From the NCBI RefSeq assembly GCF_016595415.1, contig NZ_JAENIO010000019.1:1-64000 (forward strand): a stretch of DNA of 64,000 bases. The letters are read 5' to 3'. Under the pieces are notes generated by a model. That model was given only the letters and a program-made list of their open reading frames with translations, was not told the DNA's origin and did not search any database. Both the position numbers and the translations under genes were made by a program. Positions 24,518 through 36,302 of the stretch are shown here, one piece after another. Every line of letters starts with the position of its first letter. Within the stretch, counting starts at the first letter, position 1. Source of the DNA: Roseibacillus ishigakijimensis. GTDB lineage: Bacteria > Verrucomicrobiota > Verrucomicrobiia > Verrucomicrobiales > Akkermansiaceae.

Positions 24518-24566
24518 TGTCTGGTGGGAATGGTTCGGCCCGGTTCGCCGGGTGCAAATCCAGACA
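24518..24566 (+). promoter_or_regulatory. Structured RNA leader candidate upstream of the redoxin gene
   Basis: Between the DsbD-N-like gene and the redoxin start lies a two-stem element. The outer stem is a perfect 7-bp pairing of TGTCTGG (24518-24524) with CCAGACA (24560-24566). The inner stem is CCCGG (24539-24543) with CCGGG (24548-24552), closed by a TTCG tetraloop. The asymmetric internal loop carries TGGGAA on the 5' side and TGCAAAT on the 3' side, which is reminiscent of the conserved core of cobalamin riboswitches, but the B12 box and other helices of that class are not seen. The element ends 32 nt before the ATG. It could be a leader, a processing site or a new cis-regulatory RNA; function is unknown. 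Confidence 0.4.
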
Positions 24567-24598
24567 CACAACCAAAGAGAACATCCTCCCAAAATACG

Positions 24599-25243
24599 AT
24601 GAAAATGAAAGTAGCCTCCTCCCTTCTGATCGCCTTTGCCGCCCTGGCCCTGCCCGCATCCGCCCACTGTGGCAAATGCGCCAAGGACAAGGACAAATCT
24701 GCGGAAGCAGCCCATAGCGAAGGTGCCGAGCCCGGCGAGCACGCTCCCGGCTTCACCCTCACCGACCTCGCAGGCAACGAGCACAAGCTCGCCGACTACG
24801 CTGGCAAGGTTGTCGTTCTCGAGTGGGTCAACTACGGCTGCCCCTTCGTGAAGAAGCACTACGGCTCTGGCAACATGCCCAAGCTGCAGGAGACCTACAC
24901 CGGCAAGGACGTGGTGTGGTTCGCCGTGGCCTCTGGCAACACCGCCAAGGGCTTCACTACCGCCGATGCTGAGAAAAATGGCTCCAAAGCCTCGGCCATC
25001 CTCCTCGACCCCACCGGCGAAACTGGCAAGGCTTATGACGCCAAGACCACTCCCCACATGATCGTCATCGATAAGGACGGCCACGTGGCTTACAATGGCG
25101 CCATCGACTCCAACAGCTCTTCCGATCCCGCCGACATTGCTTCTTCCGAGAACTATGTCGCCTCGGCTCTCGACGCGGTTCTGGCCGGCAAAAAAGTCGA
25201 GACCGCCAAAACCAAGCCTTACGGCTGCTCGGTCAAATACTAA
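24599..25243 (+). CDS. Secreted peroxiredoxin-like redoxin (AhpC/TSA superfamily)
   Basis: 214 residues. The ATG is chosen because it opens the signal peptide MKMKVASSLLIAFAALALPA; the open frame upstream would place a charged stretch before it and read through the RNA element. After a Cys- and Lys-rich linker (SAHCGKCAKDKDK) comes a thioredoxin fold: APGFTLTDLAGNEHKLADY, NYGCPFVKKHY with the single active-site Cys81, and TTPHMIVIDKDG with the cis-Pro. The GCPFV site without a second Cys matches the PRX-like1 redoxins. It probably reduces peroxides or thiols in the envelope, with electrons possibly from the adjacent DsbD-N-like protein. A strong intrinsic terminator follows. Confidence 0.88.
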   Translation: MKMKVASSLLIAFAALALPASAHCGKCAKDKDKSAEAAHSEGAEPGEHAPGFTLTDLAGNEHKLADYAGKVVVLEWVNYGCPFVKKHYGSGNMPKLQETYTGKDVVWFAVASGNTAKGFTTADAEKNGSKASAILLDPTGETGKAYDAKTTPHMIVIDKDGHVAYNGAIDSNSSSDPADIASSENYVASALDAVLAGKKVETAKTKPYGCSVKY

Positions 25244-25274
25244 GTCCTGAGACAAACAACGCTTTTTCCCGGCA

Positions 25275-25307
25275 AACGGCCCTCCCCGGTGGAGAGCCGT
25301 TTTTTTT
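25275..25307 (+). terminator. Intrinsic terminator after the redoxin gene
   Basis: AACGG and CCGTT arms extend into a nearly continuous GC-rich stem (one mismatch) around a short CCGGT-type loop and are followed directly by eight T residues. It sits 32 nt after the redoxin stop and before nspC. Confidence 0.8.
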
Positions 25308-25365
25308 GTCCCCCGGCATTGACTCCAGGGCAAAAACGCGAGGAGATCCCTCTCGTCCACCCGTC

Positions 25366-26556
25366 ATGGCCCAATACCTCATCTCCTTGCCCGCGCTGGT
25401 TGCCAATGCCCGCATTCTCCGCGAAGTCGCCGACCAATCCGGTGCCCGCATTGTCCTAGCCCTGAAAGCCTTTTCCCTCTGGCCCAGCTTTGCCGCCGTG
25501 CGCCCCTACCTCGATGGCTGCTGTGCTTCCGGCCTTTGGGAAGCCCGCCTGGCCCACGATCATTTTGGCAAAGACATCCTGACCTACTCGCCCGCCTACA
25601 GCGCGGACCATGTGCGGGAACTGCTGGCCTTCACCACCCATCTCGACTTCAATTCCCTCTCCCAATGGCAGCGCTTTCGCGAAGAGTGCCTGGCTCACCC
25701 CCGGGCGCAGGCCGGAGAGGTTCACTTCGGTCTCCGCATCAACCCTCTCCACTCCACGGGCCAGACTCCACTCTACGATCCTTGCTCGCCAGGATGCCGC
25801 CTCGGAGTGACCCGCGACCAATTGACGGGAGCGGATTTATCCGGTCTCTCCACCCTCCACTTCCACACCCTGTGCGAGCAACCAGCACAGGATCTGGTGA
25901 GCACGATGGCCGCAGTCGAGCGGGATTTCGGAGAGCTCTTGGCCAGCCCCCAGATCACCGACCTCAATATGGGGGGCGGCCACTGGATCAGCAAACCGGA
26001 CTATGACCGAACCGCGCTGGTCAACCTCATTCGACGCATTCAGCAAGAATACGGAGTGCAGGTCTGGCTCGAGCCCGGAGAAGCCCTCGCCATTCACACC
26101 GGGGTCTTGCGCGCCACCGTGCTGGATGTCTTCGCCAGCCAAGGCCTCCGCCATGCCGTGCTCGACATCTCCGCCACCTGCCACATGCCCGATGTGCTGG
26201 AAATGCCCTACCGGCCCGACGTCTATCTCGTGGGCGGAGAGGAGGCAGCCACCGCCCCAGCGGTCACTTTACCCGGCGAAAGCTATGAATTGGCGGGGGA
26301 AAATGGCCCCTGCCCGCACCGCCTGGGAGGGCCCAGCTGCCTGGCTGGAGACAACATAGGCGACTTTTCCTTCTCCCGCCCCCTCGAAGTGGGCGACGTG
26401 CTCGTTTTCGACGACATGGCCCACTACACCTTCGTCAAATCCACCCTATTCAATGGCGTGCCCCATCCCGAACTCGCCCTTTTGCACGAAGAGGGCACCA
26501 TCGAAACCGTGCGGGCATTCGGTTACGAGGATTTCGCGGGGCGCTTGGGAAAATGA
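25366..26556 (+). CDS. nspC: Carboxynorspermidine decarboxylase
   Basis: 396 residues from the ATG at [11 protein letters not shown], the family's normal N-terminus; the upstream extension of the frame crosses the terminator region. This PLP-dependent alanine-racemase-fold enzyme decarboxylates carboxynorspermidine or carboxyspermidine in the alternative bacterial polyamine pathway. Lys34 in LALKAF is the PLP lysine. Also visible are [34 protein letters not shown] and the substrate-binding GPSCLAGD element. The partner carboxyspermidine dehydrogenase is not in this window. ruvB follows 55 nt downstream on the same strand. Confidence 0.92.
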   Translation: MAQYLISLPALVANARILREVADQSGARIVLALKAFSLWPSFAAVRPYLDGCCASGLWEARLAHDHFGKDILTYSPAYSADHVRELLAFTTHLDFNSLSQWQRFREECLAHPRAQAGEVHFGLRINPLHSTGQTPLYDPCSPGCRLGVTRDQLTGADLSGLSTLHFHTLCEQPAQDLVSTMAAVERDFGELLASPQITDLNMGGGHWISKPDYDRTALVNLIRRIQQEYGVQVWLEPGEALAIHTGVLRATVLDVFASQGLRHAVLDISATCHMPDVLEMPYRPDVYLVGGEEAATAPAVTLPGESYELAGENGPCPHRLGGPSCLAGDNIGDFSFSRPLEVGDVLVFDDMAHYTFVKSTLFNGVPHPELALLHEEGTIETVRAFGYEDFAGRLGK

Positions 26557-26611
26557 GACAGAAAAGCGGCGTGCTCTCCCCCTCTCCCCTGCCCCATTAT
26601 CCCGCCAGCCC

Positions 26612-27634
26612 ATGACCGATCCCTTCGACCCCAAATTGGACTCCGGAGAAGACTCCCCCTTCGATGTCTCCCTGCGACCGCCCGATTTTGCCGACTTTCA
26701 TGGACAGGAAAAGGTCAAGGACCGCCTCATCCTGATGGTCGAAGCAGCCCGCCAGCGGGGGGACGTCCTGGAGCATGTTCTCCTCTCCGGCCCGCCCGGC
26801 TTGGGCAAAACCACCCTCGCCAACATCATCGCCAGCGCCACCGGGACCAATCTGCACACCACCTCGGGGCCCCAGATCGAGAAGGCCGGCGACCTCGCGG
26901 GCATCCTGACCAATCTGCAAAAAGGCGACCTACTCTTCATCGACGAAATCCACCGCCTGCACCCCGCCATCGAGGAATACCTCTACCCCGCGATGGAGGA
27001 TTACCGCCTCGACATCATCATCGATTCCGGTCCTTCGGCCCGCTCCATTCAGCTTAATCTACCCAAGTTCACCCTCGTGGCCGCCACCACCCGGGCCGGC
27101 AAGCTGACCGCCCCCCTGCGCTCCCGTTTCGGGCTCATCAATCGCCTCGACTACTACACCGCCCCAGAGCTGGCCCACATTCTCACCCGCACCGCCAGCA
27201 TCCTCGCCGTGCCCATCGACCCCGAGGGCGCGCTTGAAATCGCCCGCCGCTCGCGGGGCACTCCGCGCATTGCCAACAATCTTCTCCGCTGGGTGCGCGA
27301 TTACGCCCAGGTGCGCGCCGAGGGGGCCATCACCGGTCCCGTGGCCATCGCGGCGCTCGGCATGATCGACATCGATTCCGATGGCCTTGATGAGATGGAC
27401 AAGCGCCTGCTGGAAGCTCTCATCTACAAGTTCCAAGGCGGCCCCTGCGGCTTGAAGACCCTGGCCACCGCCCTGGGCGAGGACGAGTCCACCCTCGAAG
27501 AAGTGCACGAGCCCTTTCTCATCATGCAGGGATTTCTCAAGCGCACCCCCCGCGGCCGGGTGGCTCTTCCCCCCGCCTACCACAAGATCGGGGCCCAACC
27601 TCCCCAAGACGGGGGACAGGGCGAGCTGCTCTAA
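26612..27634 (+). CDS. ruvB: Holliday junction DNA helicase subunit RuvB
   Basis: 340 residues from ATG 26612, which gives the standard RuvB N-terminus; the frame is open upstream but overlaps nspC. RuvB is the hexameric AAA+ motor that drives branch migration of Holliday junctions with RuvA. Walker A is GPPGLGKTT (about 59-67), Walker [11 protein letters not shown], sensor 1 VAATTRAG, the Arg-finger region LRSRFG, and sensor 2 [18 protein letters not shown]. The C-terminal winged-helix DNA-binding domain ([20 protein letters not shown]) is complete. ruvA and ruvC are not adjacent. Confidence 0.96.
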   Translation: MTDPFDPKLDSGEDSPFDVSLRPPDFADFHGQEKVKDRLILMVEAARQRGDVLEHVLLSGPPGLGKTTLANIIASATGTNLHTTSGPQIEKAGDLAGILTNLQKGDLLFIDEIHRLHPAIEEYLYPAMEDYRLDIIIDSGPSARSIQLNLPKFTLVAATTRAGKLTAPLRSRFGLINRLDYYTAPELAHILTRTASILAVPIDPEGALEIARRSRGTPRIANNLLRWVRDYAQVRAEGAITGPVAIAALGMIDIDSDGLDEMDKRLLEALIYKFQGGPCGLKTLATALGEDESTLEEVHEPFLIMQGFLKRTPRGRVALPPAYHKIGAQPPQDGGQGELL

Positions 27635-27714
27635 CCCCCCTCATTTGGCAAAAAATACGAATCAGAACCGAAAGAAACATTTTCGATTGGCACGTAACGA
27701 GTATCATCCTTTCC

Positions 27715-29049
27715 ATGATGAAAAAATTGATCGCCCTGCTCGCGCTGGTCTCGTCCTGCCTCTGGGCCGACGAGAAACCCAATATTCTGGTTCTTTACTC
27801 CGACGATGCCGGTTACGCCGATTTTGGGTTCCAGCCCAATTGCGTGCCGGAGATAAAGGAGCTCACCCCTCACATCGACTCCATTGCCCGCGAGGGCGTT
27901 CGCTTCAGCAATGCCTACATGTCGGGGGCGGTGTGCTCGCCCTCCCGCGCCGGACTCATGACCGGTCGCTACCAACAACGCTTCGGCTTCGATAACAATC
28001 TCCCTCCCGGCACCAAAAGTGGCGCCTCCCTGGAAGAAACCTTCGCCGCCAAATATCTGCAAGACCAGGGCTACCGCACCGGATTGGTCGGCAAATGGCA
28101 CCTCGGCTACCCCCCGGAATATCATCCCAACGAGCGCGGCTTCGACTGGTTTTATGGCCTGTTGCAAGGGTCCCGCACCTTCTTTCCCTATGAGAAGCCA
28201 AGCCCCCACCGGGTGATTTTGGAGAACAAGAAGGCCACCCCCGAGGGAGGATACATCACCGACCGCTTTGGCGACGCCGCCTGCCAATTCATCCGCCGGG
28301 AGAAGGAAAACCCCTTCTTCCTCTTCGTGTCGTTCACCGCTCCCCACAGCCCCAACCAACCCAAGCCGGAGGATGCCGATCGCACGGCGCACATCGCTAA
28401 AGCCAGTCGTCGCAACCATTGCGGGCTCACGGTGGCTCTGGACGACAATATCGGCAAAATTCTCGCCTGCCTTGAGGAACAGGGCCTGAGCGAAAAGACC
28501 CTCGTCATTTTCACCAATGACAACGGAGGGCAGACCTTGACCGGAGCCGACAACACCCCCCTGCTGGGCCACAAGGGACAATTCACCGAGGGCGGTCTCC
28601 GCGTGCCCATGGCCATGCGCTGGCCCGGGAAGATCGAAGCCGGCAGCGTCATCGACGATCCGGTCATTTCCCTCGATTTCGTCCCCACCTTCTTGCAAAT
28701 GGCCGGGGGGGCCACCGAGCTCAAGAAACCCCTCGATGGCATCGACTTGCTTCCTCGCCTCACCGGAGAAAAGAGCGATCTGCCCGAGCGCACGCTCTTC
28801 TGGCGCAGCGGAGGAAAAGGAGGCCGTTATGCCGTCCGCCAAGGCGACTGGAAACTCCTGCGCAATGGTCCCGATGAGGTTCAGCTCTTTAATCTCGCGG
28901 CGGACATCTCCGAGTCGAACAACCTCGCCGCCGAAGAACCCGCATTGGTCGCCAAACTACAAGCAGAACTCGCGAGCTGGGAAGCCGAGCTGGTCGAACC
29001 CTGGTGGGGACCGGGCTCGCCGCGGCGCGAAAAAAGGGAAACGCCCTGA
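27715..29049 (+). CDS. Secreted sulfatase (arylsulfatase family S1)
   Basis: 444 residues with a signal peptide (1-19, MMKKLIALLALVSSCLWAD); ATG 27715 and the adjacent ATG 27718 are equivalent starts. The formylglycine-forming motif is C74-S-P-S-R, followed by AGLMTGRY. Metal-binding residues include the paired Asp in YSDDAGYADFG and the DNGG segment in FTNDNGGQ; GKWHLG supplies the catalytic Lys/His. The enzyme removes sulfate esters, probably from sulfated polysaccharides, outside the cytoplasm, and needs a maturase not seen here. It is the first of a sulfatase, PSD1 cytochrome and DUF1501 set on one strand. Confidence 0.92.
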   Translation: MMKKLIALLALVSSCLWADEKPNILVLYSDDAGYADFGFQPNCVPEIKELTPHIDSIAREGVRFSNAYMSGAVCSPSRAGLMTGRYQQRFGFDNNLPPGTKSGASLEETFAAKYLQDQGYRTGLVGKWHLGYPPEYHPNERGFDWFYGLLQGSRTFFPYEKPSPHRVILENKKATPEGGYITDRFGDAACQFIRREKENPFFLFVSFTAPHSPNQPKPEDADRTAHIAKASRRNHCGLTVALDDNIGKILACLEEQGLSEKTLVIFTNDNGGQTLTGADNTPLLGHKGQFTEGGLRVPMAMRWPGKIEAGSVIDDPVISLDFVPTFLQMAGGATELKKPLDGIDLLPRLTGEKSDLPERTLFWRSGGKGGRYAVRQGDWKLLRNGPDEVQLFNLAADISESNNLAAEEPALVAKLQAELASWEAELVEPWWGPGSPRREKRETP

Positions 29050-29215
29050 CCTCCTGAAGGAGAGGATGCTTCCTTTCCTGAGGGCTGAACCGGGCCCAAA
29101 AAGAGAGGGAATTTTGTCAGAATTCGAAGGCGAGCGACAGTATACCCTCCAGAGAGCGGAGTCTCCACCCACCCCGGCGGGTGGCGCCTCCCTCCTCTCT
29201 TCTGTTTCACCCGCC

Positions 29216-32233
<3,018 letters not shown>

Positions 32234-32250
32234 ATCCTCACCGCCCCATA

Positions 32251-33687
32251 ATGATGACTCTCGATCCCCAACACGCCCTTTCCATCAACCGCCGCAGCTT
32301 TTTGGAAAAGTCCTTTGCCGGCCTTGGCGGGCTGGCCTTCGCCTCCCTCGCCGCCCGCAGTGAGGGTGCGGTCGAAAAGGCCTGGCCAGGCACCTACGAC
32401 AACCTTCTCCATCATGCTCCCAAGGCCAAGCGCATCATCCATCTCTGCATGGCCGGCGGGCCCTCCCATCTGGAGAGCTTCGACTACAAGCCGGAACTCA
32501 ATCGCATCGACGGACAAGACTTCCCGGAATCCTTCACCGCCGGACAGCAATTGGCCCAATTGCAGGGCAAAAAGCTGACCGCGCGCGGCTCCTTTGCCAA
32601 ATTCCACCAACACGGGCAATCGGGCCTCTGGATTTCAGAGCTCTTTCCCCACATGGCGGCCCTGGCCGACGATCTCTGCGTGATCAACTCGATGCAAACC
32701 GAGCAGATCAACCACGACCCCGCCCACGCCTTTTTCAATACCGGCTCCATCGTGAAGGGGCGTCCCTCCATGGGCTCCTGGTTCCTCTATGGCCTCGGAG
32801 CGGAAACCGATGAGCTCCCGGGCTACATCGTGCTGACCTCTGTGCCCAAGGGCGCACGCAGCCCCCAGCCCATCTCCTCGCGCCAGTGGTCCTCGGGCTT
32901 CATTCCCTCGAAATACCAGGGCATTCAATTCCAGTCCAAAGGAGATGCCGTCCACTACATCGGCAACCCCGAGGGCGTCTGCCAATCCACCCAGCGCCAG
33001 CTCATTGACGAAATCCAAGAACTCAACCGTCACCTCCGCAGTAGTCGCGTTGACCCCGAGATTGATACCCGCATTGCCCAATACGAGATGGCCTTCCGCA
33101 TGCAGAGCTCCGTCCCCGAGCTCACCGATATGAGCGGAGAAAACCCCCGCACGCTGGCAATGTATGGGGTGGAGCAACCTGGCGACGGCAGCTTCGCCTC
33201 CAACTGTCTCCTCGCCCGCCGCCTGCTGGAGCGGGGCGTGCGCTTCGTGCAACTCTATCACCGCGGTTGGGATCACCACGGCGGTATCGAGCAAAACATG
33301 AAAGTCTCCGCCGAATCGGCCGACCAAGCCACCGCCGCGCTCATCCGCGACCTCAAGCAACGCGGCATGCTGGACGACACCCTCATCATCTGGGGAGGCG
33401 AATTCGGCCGCACGCCCATGGGTCAAGGCAGCGGACGTGACCACCACATCAACGCCTTCTCTCTCGTTCTCGCCGGAGGCGGAATCAAGGGCGGCATGAG
33501 CTACGGAAAATCGGACGAATTGGGCTACGGCGTAGTCGAGAACCCCGTCTCGGTGCACGACCTCCACGCCACCATGCTGCACCTCTGTGGCATCGAGGAC
33601 TCGCGCTTCACCTATCAATTCCAGGGCTTGGACTTCAAGCTCTCGGGGGTCGAACCCGCCAAGGTGGTGCAGGATATTCTGGCTTGA
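32251..33687 (+). CDS. DUF1501 protein with Tat signal
   Basis: 478 residues from ATG 32251 (or 32254). INRRSFLEKSFAGLGGLAFA is a twin-arginine signal, so the protein is exported folded. DUF1501 motifs include HLCMAGGPSHLESFDYKP, HGQSGLWISELFPHMA, and a C-terminal alkaline-phosphatase-like metal region (GGEFGRTPMGQG, GRDHHINAF, YGVVENPVSVHDLHAT). It starts 17 nt after the PSD1/DUF1553 gene and is surely co-transcribed. The pair is a standard PVC combination, thought to form an envelope complex; the reaction is unknown. Confidence 0.92.
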   Translation: MMTLDPQHALSINRRSFLEKSFAGLGGLAFASLAARSEGAVEKAWPGTYDNLLHHAPKAKRIIHLCMAGGPSHLESFDYKPELNRIDGQDFPESFTAGQQLAQLQGKKLTARGSFAKFHQHGQSGLWISELFPHMAALADDLCVINSMQTEQINHDPAHAFFNTGSIVKGRPSMGSWFLYGLGAETDELPGYIVLTSVPKGARSPQPISSRQWSSGFIPSKYQGIQFQSKGDAVHYIGNPEGVCQSTQRQLIDEIQELNRHLRSSRVDPEIDTRIAQYEMAFRMQSSVPELTDMSGENPRTLAMYGVEQPGDGSFASNCLLARRLLERGVRFVQLYHRGWDHHGGIEQNMKVSAESADQATAALIRDLKQRGMLDDTLIIWGGEFGRTPMGQGSGRDHHINAFSLVLAGGGIKGGMSYGKSDELGYGVVENPVSVHDLHATMLHLCGIEDSRFTYQFQGLDFKLSGVEPAKVVQDILA

Positions 33688-33787
33688 GGAGGAACGCGCG
33701 CTAAAAGGTTCGACATTTGCGCCTGCTTCGCTAAAGGCTACCGGTCCTTTCCGCCCCGGCGGCCCGTTCTCCAACCTTTTTTCTGCT

Positions 33788-35158
33788 GTGCTCACCGTTG
33801 CCATTGTCGGCCGACCCAATGTCGGCAAATCCGCTCTCTTCAACCGCCTCGCCGGACGCCGCATTGCCATCGTCCACGATCAGCCGGGAGTGACGCGCGA
33901 TCGCATCGCCGCCCCCGCCAGCCTCCCCCAGACCCCCTGCGAGCTCGTCGATACCGGCGGCATCGGGGAGGGTGTGGACGAATCGTTCTCCGACGCTGTC
34001 ACCACCGAGGCCGAGCTGGCCATGGCTTCCGCCGATCTCATTCTCTTCGTGGTGGACGCCCGCGCCGGCCTGACCCCCATCGACGAGGCCATCGCCCGCA
34101 CCCTGCGCAAGGCCGAACGCCCCATCGAACTGGTCATCAACAAGGCCGACCACAGCGAACAGGAAGAGGCCGCCAGCGAATTCGCCCGCCTCGGCTTCGG
34201 CAATGGCCTGCCCACTTCCGCCGAACACGGTCGCAACATCGAAGCGCTTGCCGAACTGGTGGACCATCATCTCGCTCCTTTGCAGGAAAAAATCACCGAA
34301 GCGGTGGAAACCGTTGAACGGGAAGGACTCAAAATCGCGGTGGTGGGGCGCCCCAACGCGGGCAAATCCTCCCTCATCAATGCCATTCTCAAAGACGAGC
34401 GCACCATTGTCTCCGACATCGCCGGCACCACCCGCGATGCGGTGGATATCCCCTATTCCCGGGACGGCGAACGCCACACTCTCATCGATACCGCCGGGCT
34501 GCGCCAGCGCTCCAAGATGGACACCTCGGTGGAAGTCTTCTCCGCCATGCGCAGCGAGCGCTCCATCCGCCGGGCCGACCTCTGTCTCCTCGTCGTCGAC
34601 CTCGCCGCCGGGGTGACGGCCATGGATCGCAAGATCGCCAGTCTCATTCAGAAAGAGAACAAGCCCTGTCTGATCGTCGCCAACAAGTGGGACCTCTTTC
34701 ACCCCAACATGCCCAAGCACGAACGCTTGGAGTTGGCTGACAAACACTTGCGCACCGAGCTCTTCTTCCTTCACTACGCTCCCTTCACCTGTGTCTCGGC
34801 CAAGAAAAACCAATCTCTGGGACTGGTTTTCAAGATGATCAACGAGATTCGCAAAAGCGCCCAGACCCCTCTCACCACCGGGCAGCTCAACCGCCTCCTC
34901 GGCGATGCCATGCTCAAAAACGCCCCGCCTCAGAACAAGGCCCTCAAGAAGCGCCTCAAGATTCTTTACGGGACTCCGGCCGTCAACGATCGCTACCGCG
35001 CCATCCCCGTTCCCGAAATCATCCTCTTCGTCAACGACAAGCGCCTGCTTTCGGACAACTACGCGCAGTATCTCGAGAACCAAATCCGCGAGCGCTATCC
35101 CCACCCCGGGGTGCCCCTCAACCTCACCGCCCGCTCCCGCCGCCGCTCGGATCGGTAG
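33788..35158 (+). CDS. der: GTPase Der (EngA), 50S ribosome assembly
   Basis: 456 residues from GTG 33788, which gives the canonical start MLTVAIVGRPNVGKS; the frame is open 200 nt upstream but that part overlaps the DUF1501 gene. Der is a double-GTPase that acts in 50S subunit maturation. Domain 1 has GRPNVGKS, DTGG and NKAD; domain 2 has GRPNAGKSS, DTAGL and NKWD. The C-terminal KH-like domain (KRLKILYGTPAVNDRYRAIP) is complete, with a basic tail. The next gene on the other strand converges on it, 12 nt away. Confidence 0.95.
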   Translation: MLTVAIVGRPNVGKSALFNRLAGRRIAIVHDQPGVTRDRIAAPASLPQTPCELVDTGGIGEGVDESFSDAVTTEAELAMASADLILFVVDARAGLTPIDEAIARTLRKAERPIELVINKADHSEQEEAASEFARLGFGNGLPTSAEHGRNIEALAELVDHHLAPLQEKITEAVETVEREGLKIAVVGRPNAGKSSLINAILKDERTIVSDIAGTTRDAVDIPYSRDGERHTLIDTAGLRQRSKMDTSVEVFSAMRSERSIRRADLCLLVVDLAAGVTAMDRKIASLIQKENKPCLIVANKWDLFHPNMPKHERLELADKHLRTELFFLHYAPFTCVSAKKNQSLGLVFKMINEIRKSAQTPLTTGQLNRLLGDAMLKNAPPQNKALKKRLKILYGTPAVNDRYRAIPVPEIILFVNDKRLLSDNYAQYLENQIRERYPHPGVPLNLTARSRRRSDR

Positions 35159-35170
35159 GGGCTTTCTCCC

Positions 35171-36229
35171 TCACTCCTCCACGGGCTGCCGAGCCCGAAA
35201 GACCGTGAATCGGGTGCCCAGATGTCCGGGATGGGTGAGAGTTTGAAACTGCCGGATGAACTCCGCATCCACCCGGCCTTCGCGACTCTTGAGCAGGGAG
35301 GTCGCCGTCCGGGTGAGAAAGTTCCCTTGCGTGCTGAGAGGAAGCACGGCGAGCCCTGCGGCCTCCGCCTCCTCACCCAGAGCGGTGAAGTCCACATGGG
35401 CCGTAATATCCCGCTCACCAGGACTTTCCAACGGGTCCTCTCCCGCCCGGTGGCGCCCATAGGTGCGCAGCGTGCCCGTGGTGCGCGAGGGGTGGTAGTA
35501 ATCAGCTCGCTCATAGCCGTAATCGAACAAGAGAATCTCCCCTCCCCGGAGAATCCCGCTCATTTCCCGCAAAAGAGGCTCCAGCGAAGGACGCAGCTCG
35601 GTCTCGTATCCCTCCGGCAAGCCCTCGGGCAACAAGGCCAGCCTCTCCGCCAATTCGCCTCCGGGCTCGCAGAGAGTGAAGGCCAGCTGGCCCTCCTCGA
35701 CGGTGACTCTTTTTTCCCACCAGCGGGACTGCTCCCGGCGCAACAGCCAGAAAGACAAGGCGTCGATCAACTCGTTGGCGATGACCATCCCGGGCTGGGG
35801 CGAGAGTTCTCCCGCCTCCGCCACGATCTCGCCTTGCGGAAACCGCTGCGCCAACAAGGCTCTTTTTTGCGACAAGGGCTCGACCACTGCCAGGCGGAGA
35901 GCTCTCGCGAAAGCCCCTCCAATCTCCTCGGCCCCCATCTGAATATCAGCCAGCAGATCTCCCTGCTCGCTCCCCCACTCCACCAAGCGGAAAGTCTCCG
36001 GCTCCCGCAACTCCCGCCAGACCTGGGAGACCTGCTCGGCAAGAATCCGTCCAAAGAGCGGACCTACCGAGACCGCGGTAAAGAAATCCCCGGCCCGGCC
36101 CGTGCGCACCCGCTCGGGGCGGGCGTAGTAACCGTCTTCGCCATCGTAAAGGACCTGATCAACATAGTTTCGAAACGAAAGAGGGCCGTTGGCTTCGATT
36201 TGAGCCATGACTTTCTCAGTCAAACGCAC
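35171..36229 (-). CDS. MidA/NDUFAF7-family SAM-dependent methyltransferase (DUF185), paralogue 1
   Basis: 352 residues from the GTG chosen because it yields LTEKVMAQIEANGPLSF, the family N-terminus; ATG 36208 is an alternative, and the longer open frame would overlap the divergent PBP start. DUF185 motifs: FRNYVDQVLYDGEDGYYA, TGRAGDFFTAVSVGPLFG, the SAM-site VEWGSEQGDLLADI, IANELIDALSF and LLFDYGYERADYYHPSR. The mitochondrial relative NDUFAF7 methylates an Arg of a complex I subunit; the bacterial substrate is not known. The SAM motif has E-W-G-S where G-P-G-T is more usual, unlike paralogue 2 at 47543. Gene pair with the convergent der is positional only. Confidence 0.85.
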   Translation of the reverse strand: MRLTEKVMAQIEANGPLSFRNYVDQVLYDGEDGYYARPERVRTGRAGDFFTAVSVGPLFGRILAEQVSQVWRELREPETFRLVEWGSEQGDLLADIQMGAEEIGGAFARALRLAVVEPLSQKRALLAQRFPQGEIVAEAGELSPQPGMVIANELIDALSFWLLRREQSRWWEKRVTVEEGQLAFTLCEPGGELAERLALLPEGLPEGYETELRPSLEPLLREMSGILRGGEILLFDYGYERADYYHPSRTTGTLRTYGRHRAGEDPLESPGERDITAHVDFTALGEEAEAAGLAVLPLSTQGNFLTRTATSLLKSREGRVDAEFIRQFQTLTHPGHLGTRFTVFRARQPVEE

Positions 36230-36302
36230 GGTTGCCCCCGTGCCTTCTCGCGGATATGATTCTGCGCCAGAGCGCTCGCTTGCGGGCTGCATTTTTCTCC
36301 TC

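Noticed and set aside
24518-24566. Cobalamin riboswitch call for the redoxin leader
   Set aside because: Only the GGGAA and TGCAAATCC-like fragments match. The B12 box, the CCCGCAACTG segment and the usual ~200-nt size are missing, so it is reported only as a structured RNA candidate.
29160-29200. Inverted repeat before the PSD1 gene as a terminator for the sulfatase gene
   Set aside because: The CCACCC/GGGTGG stem has no T-run and a GC-rich loop; a real terminator cannot be supported.
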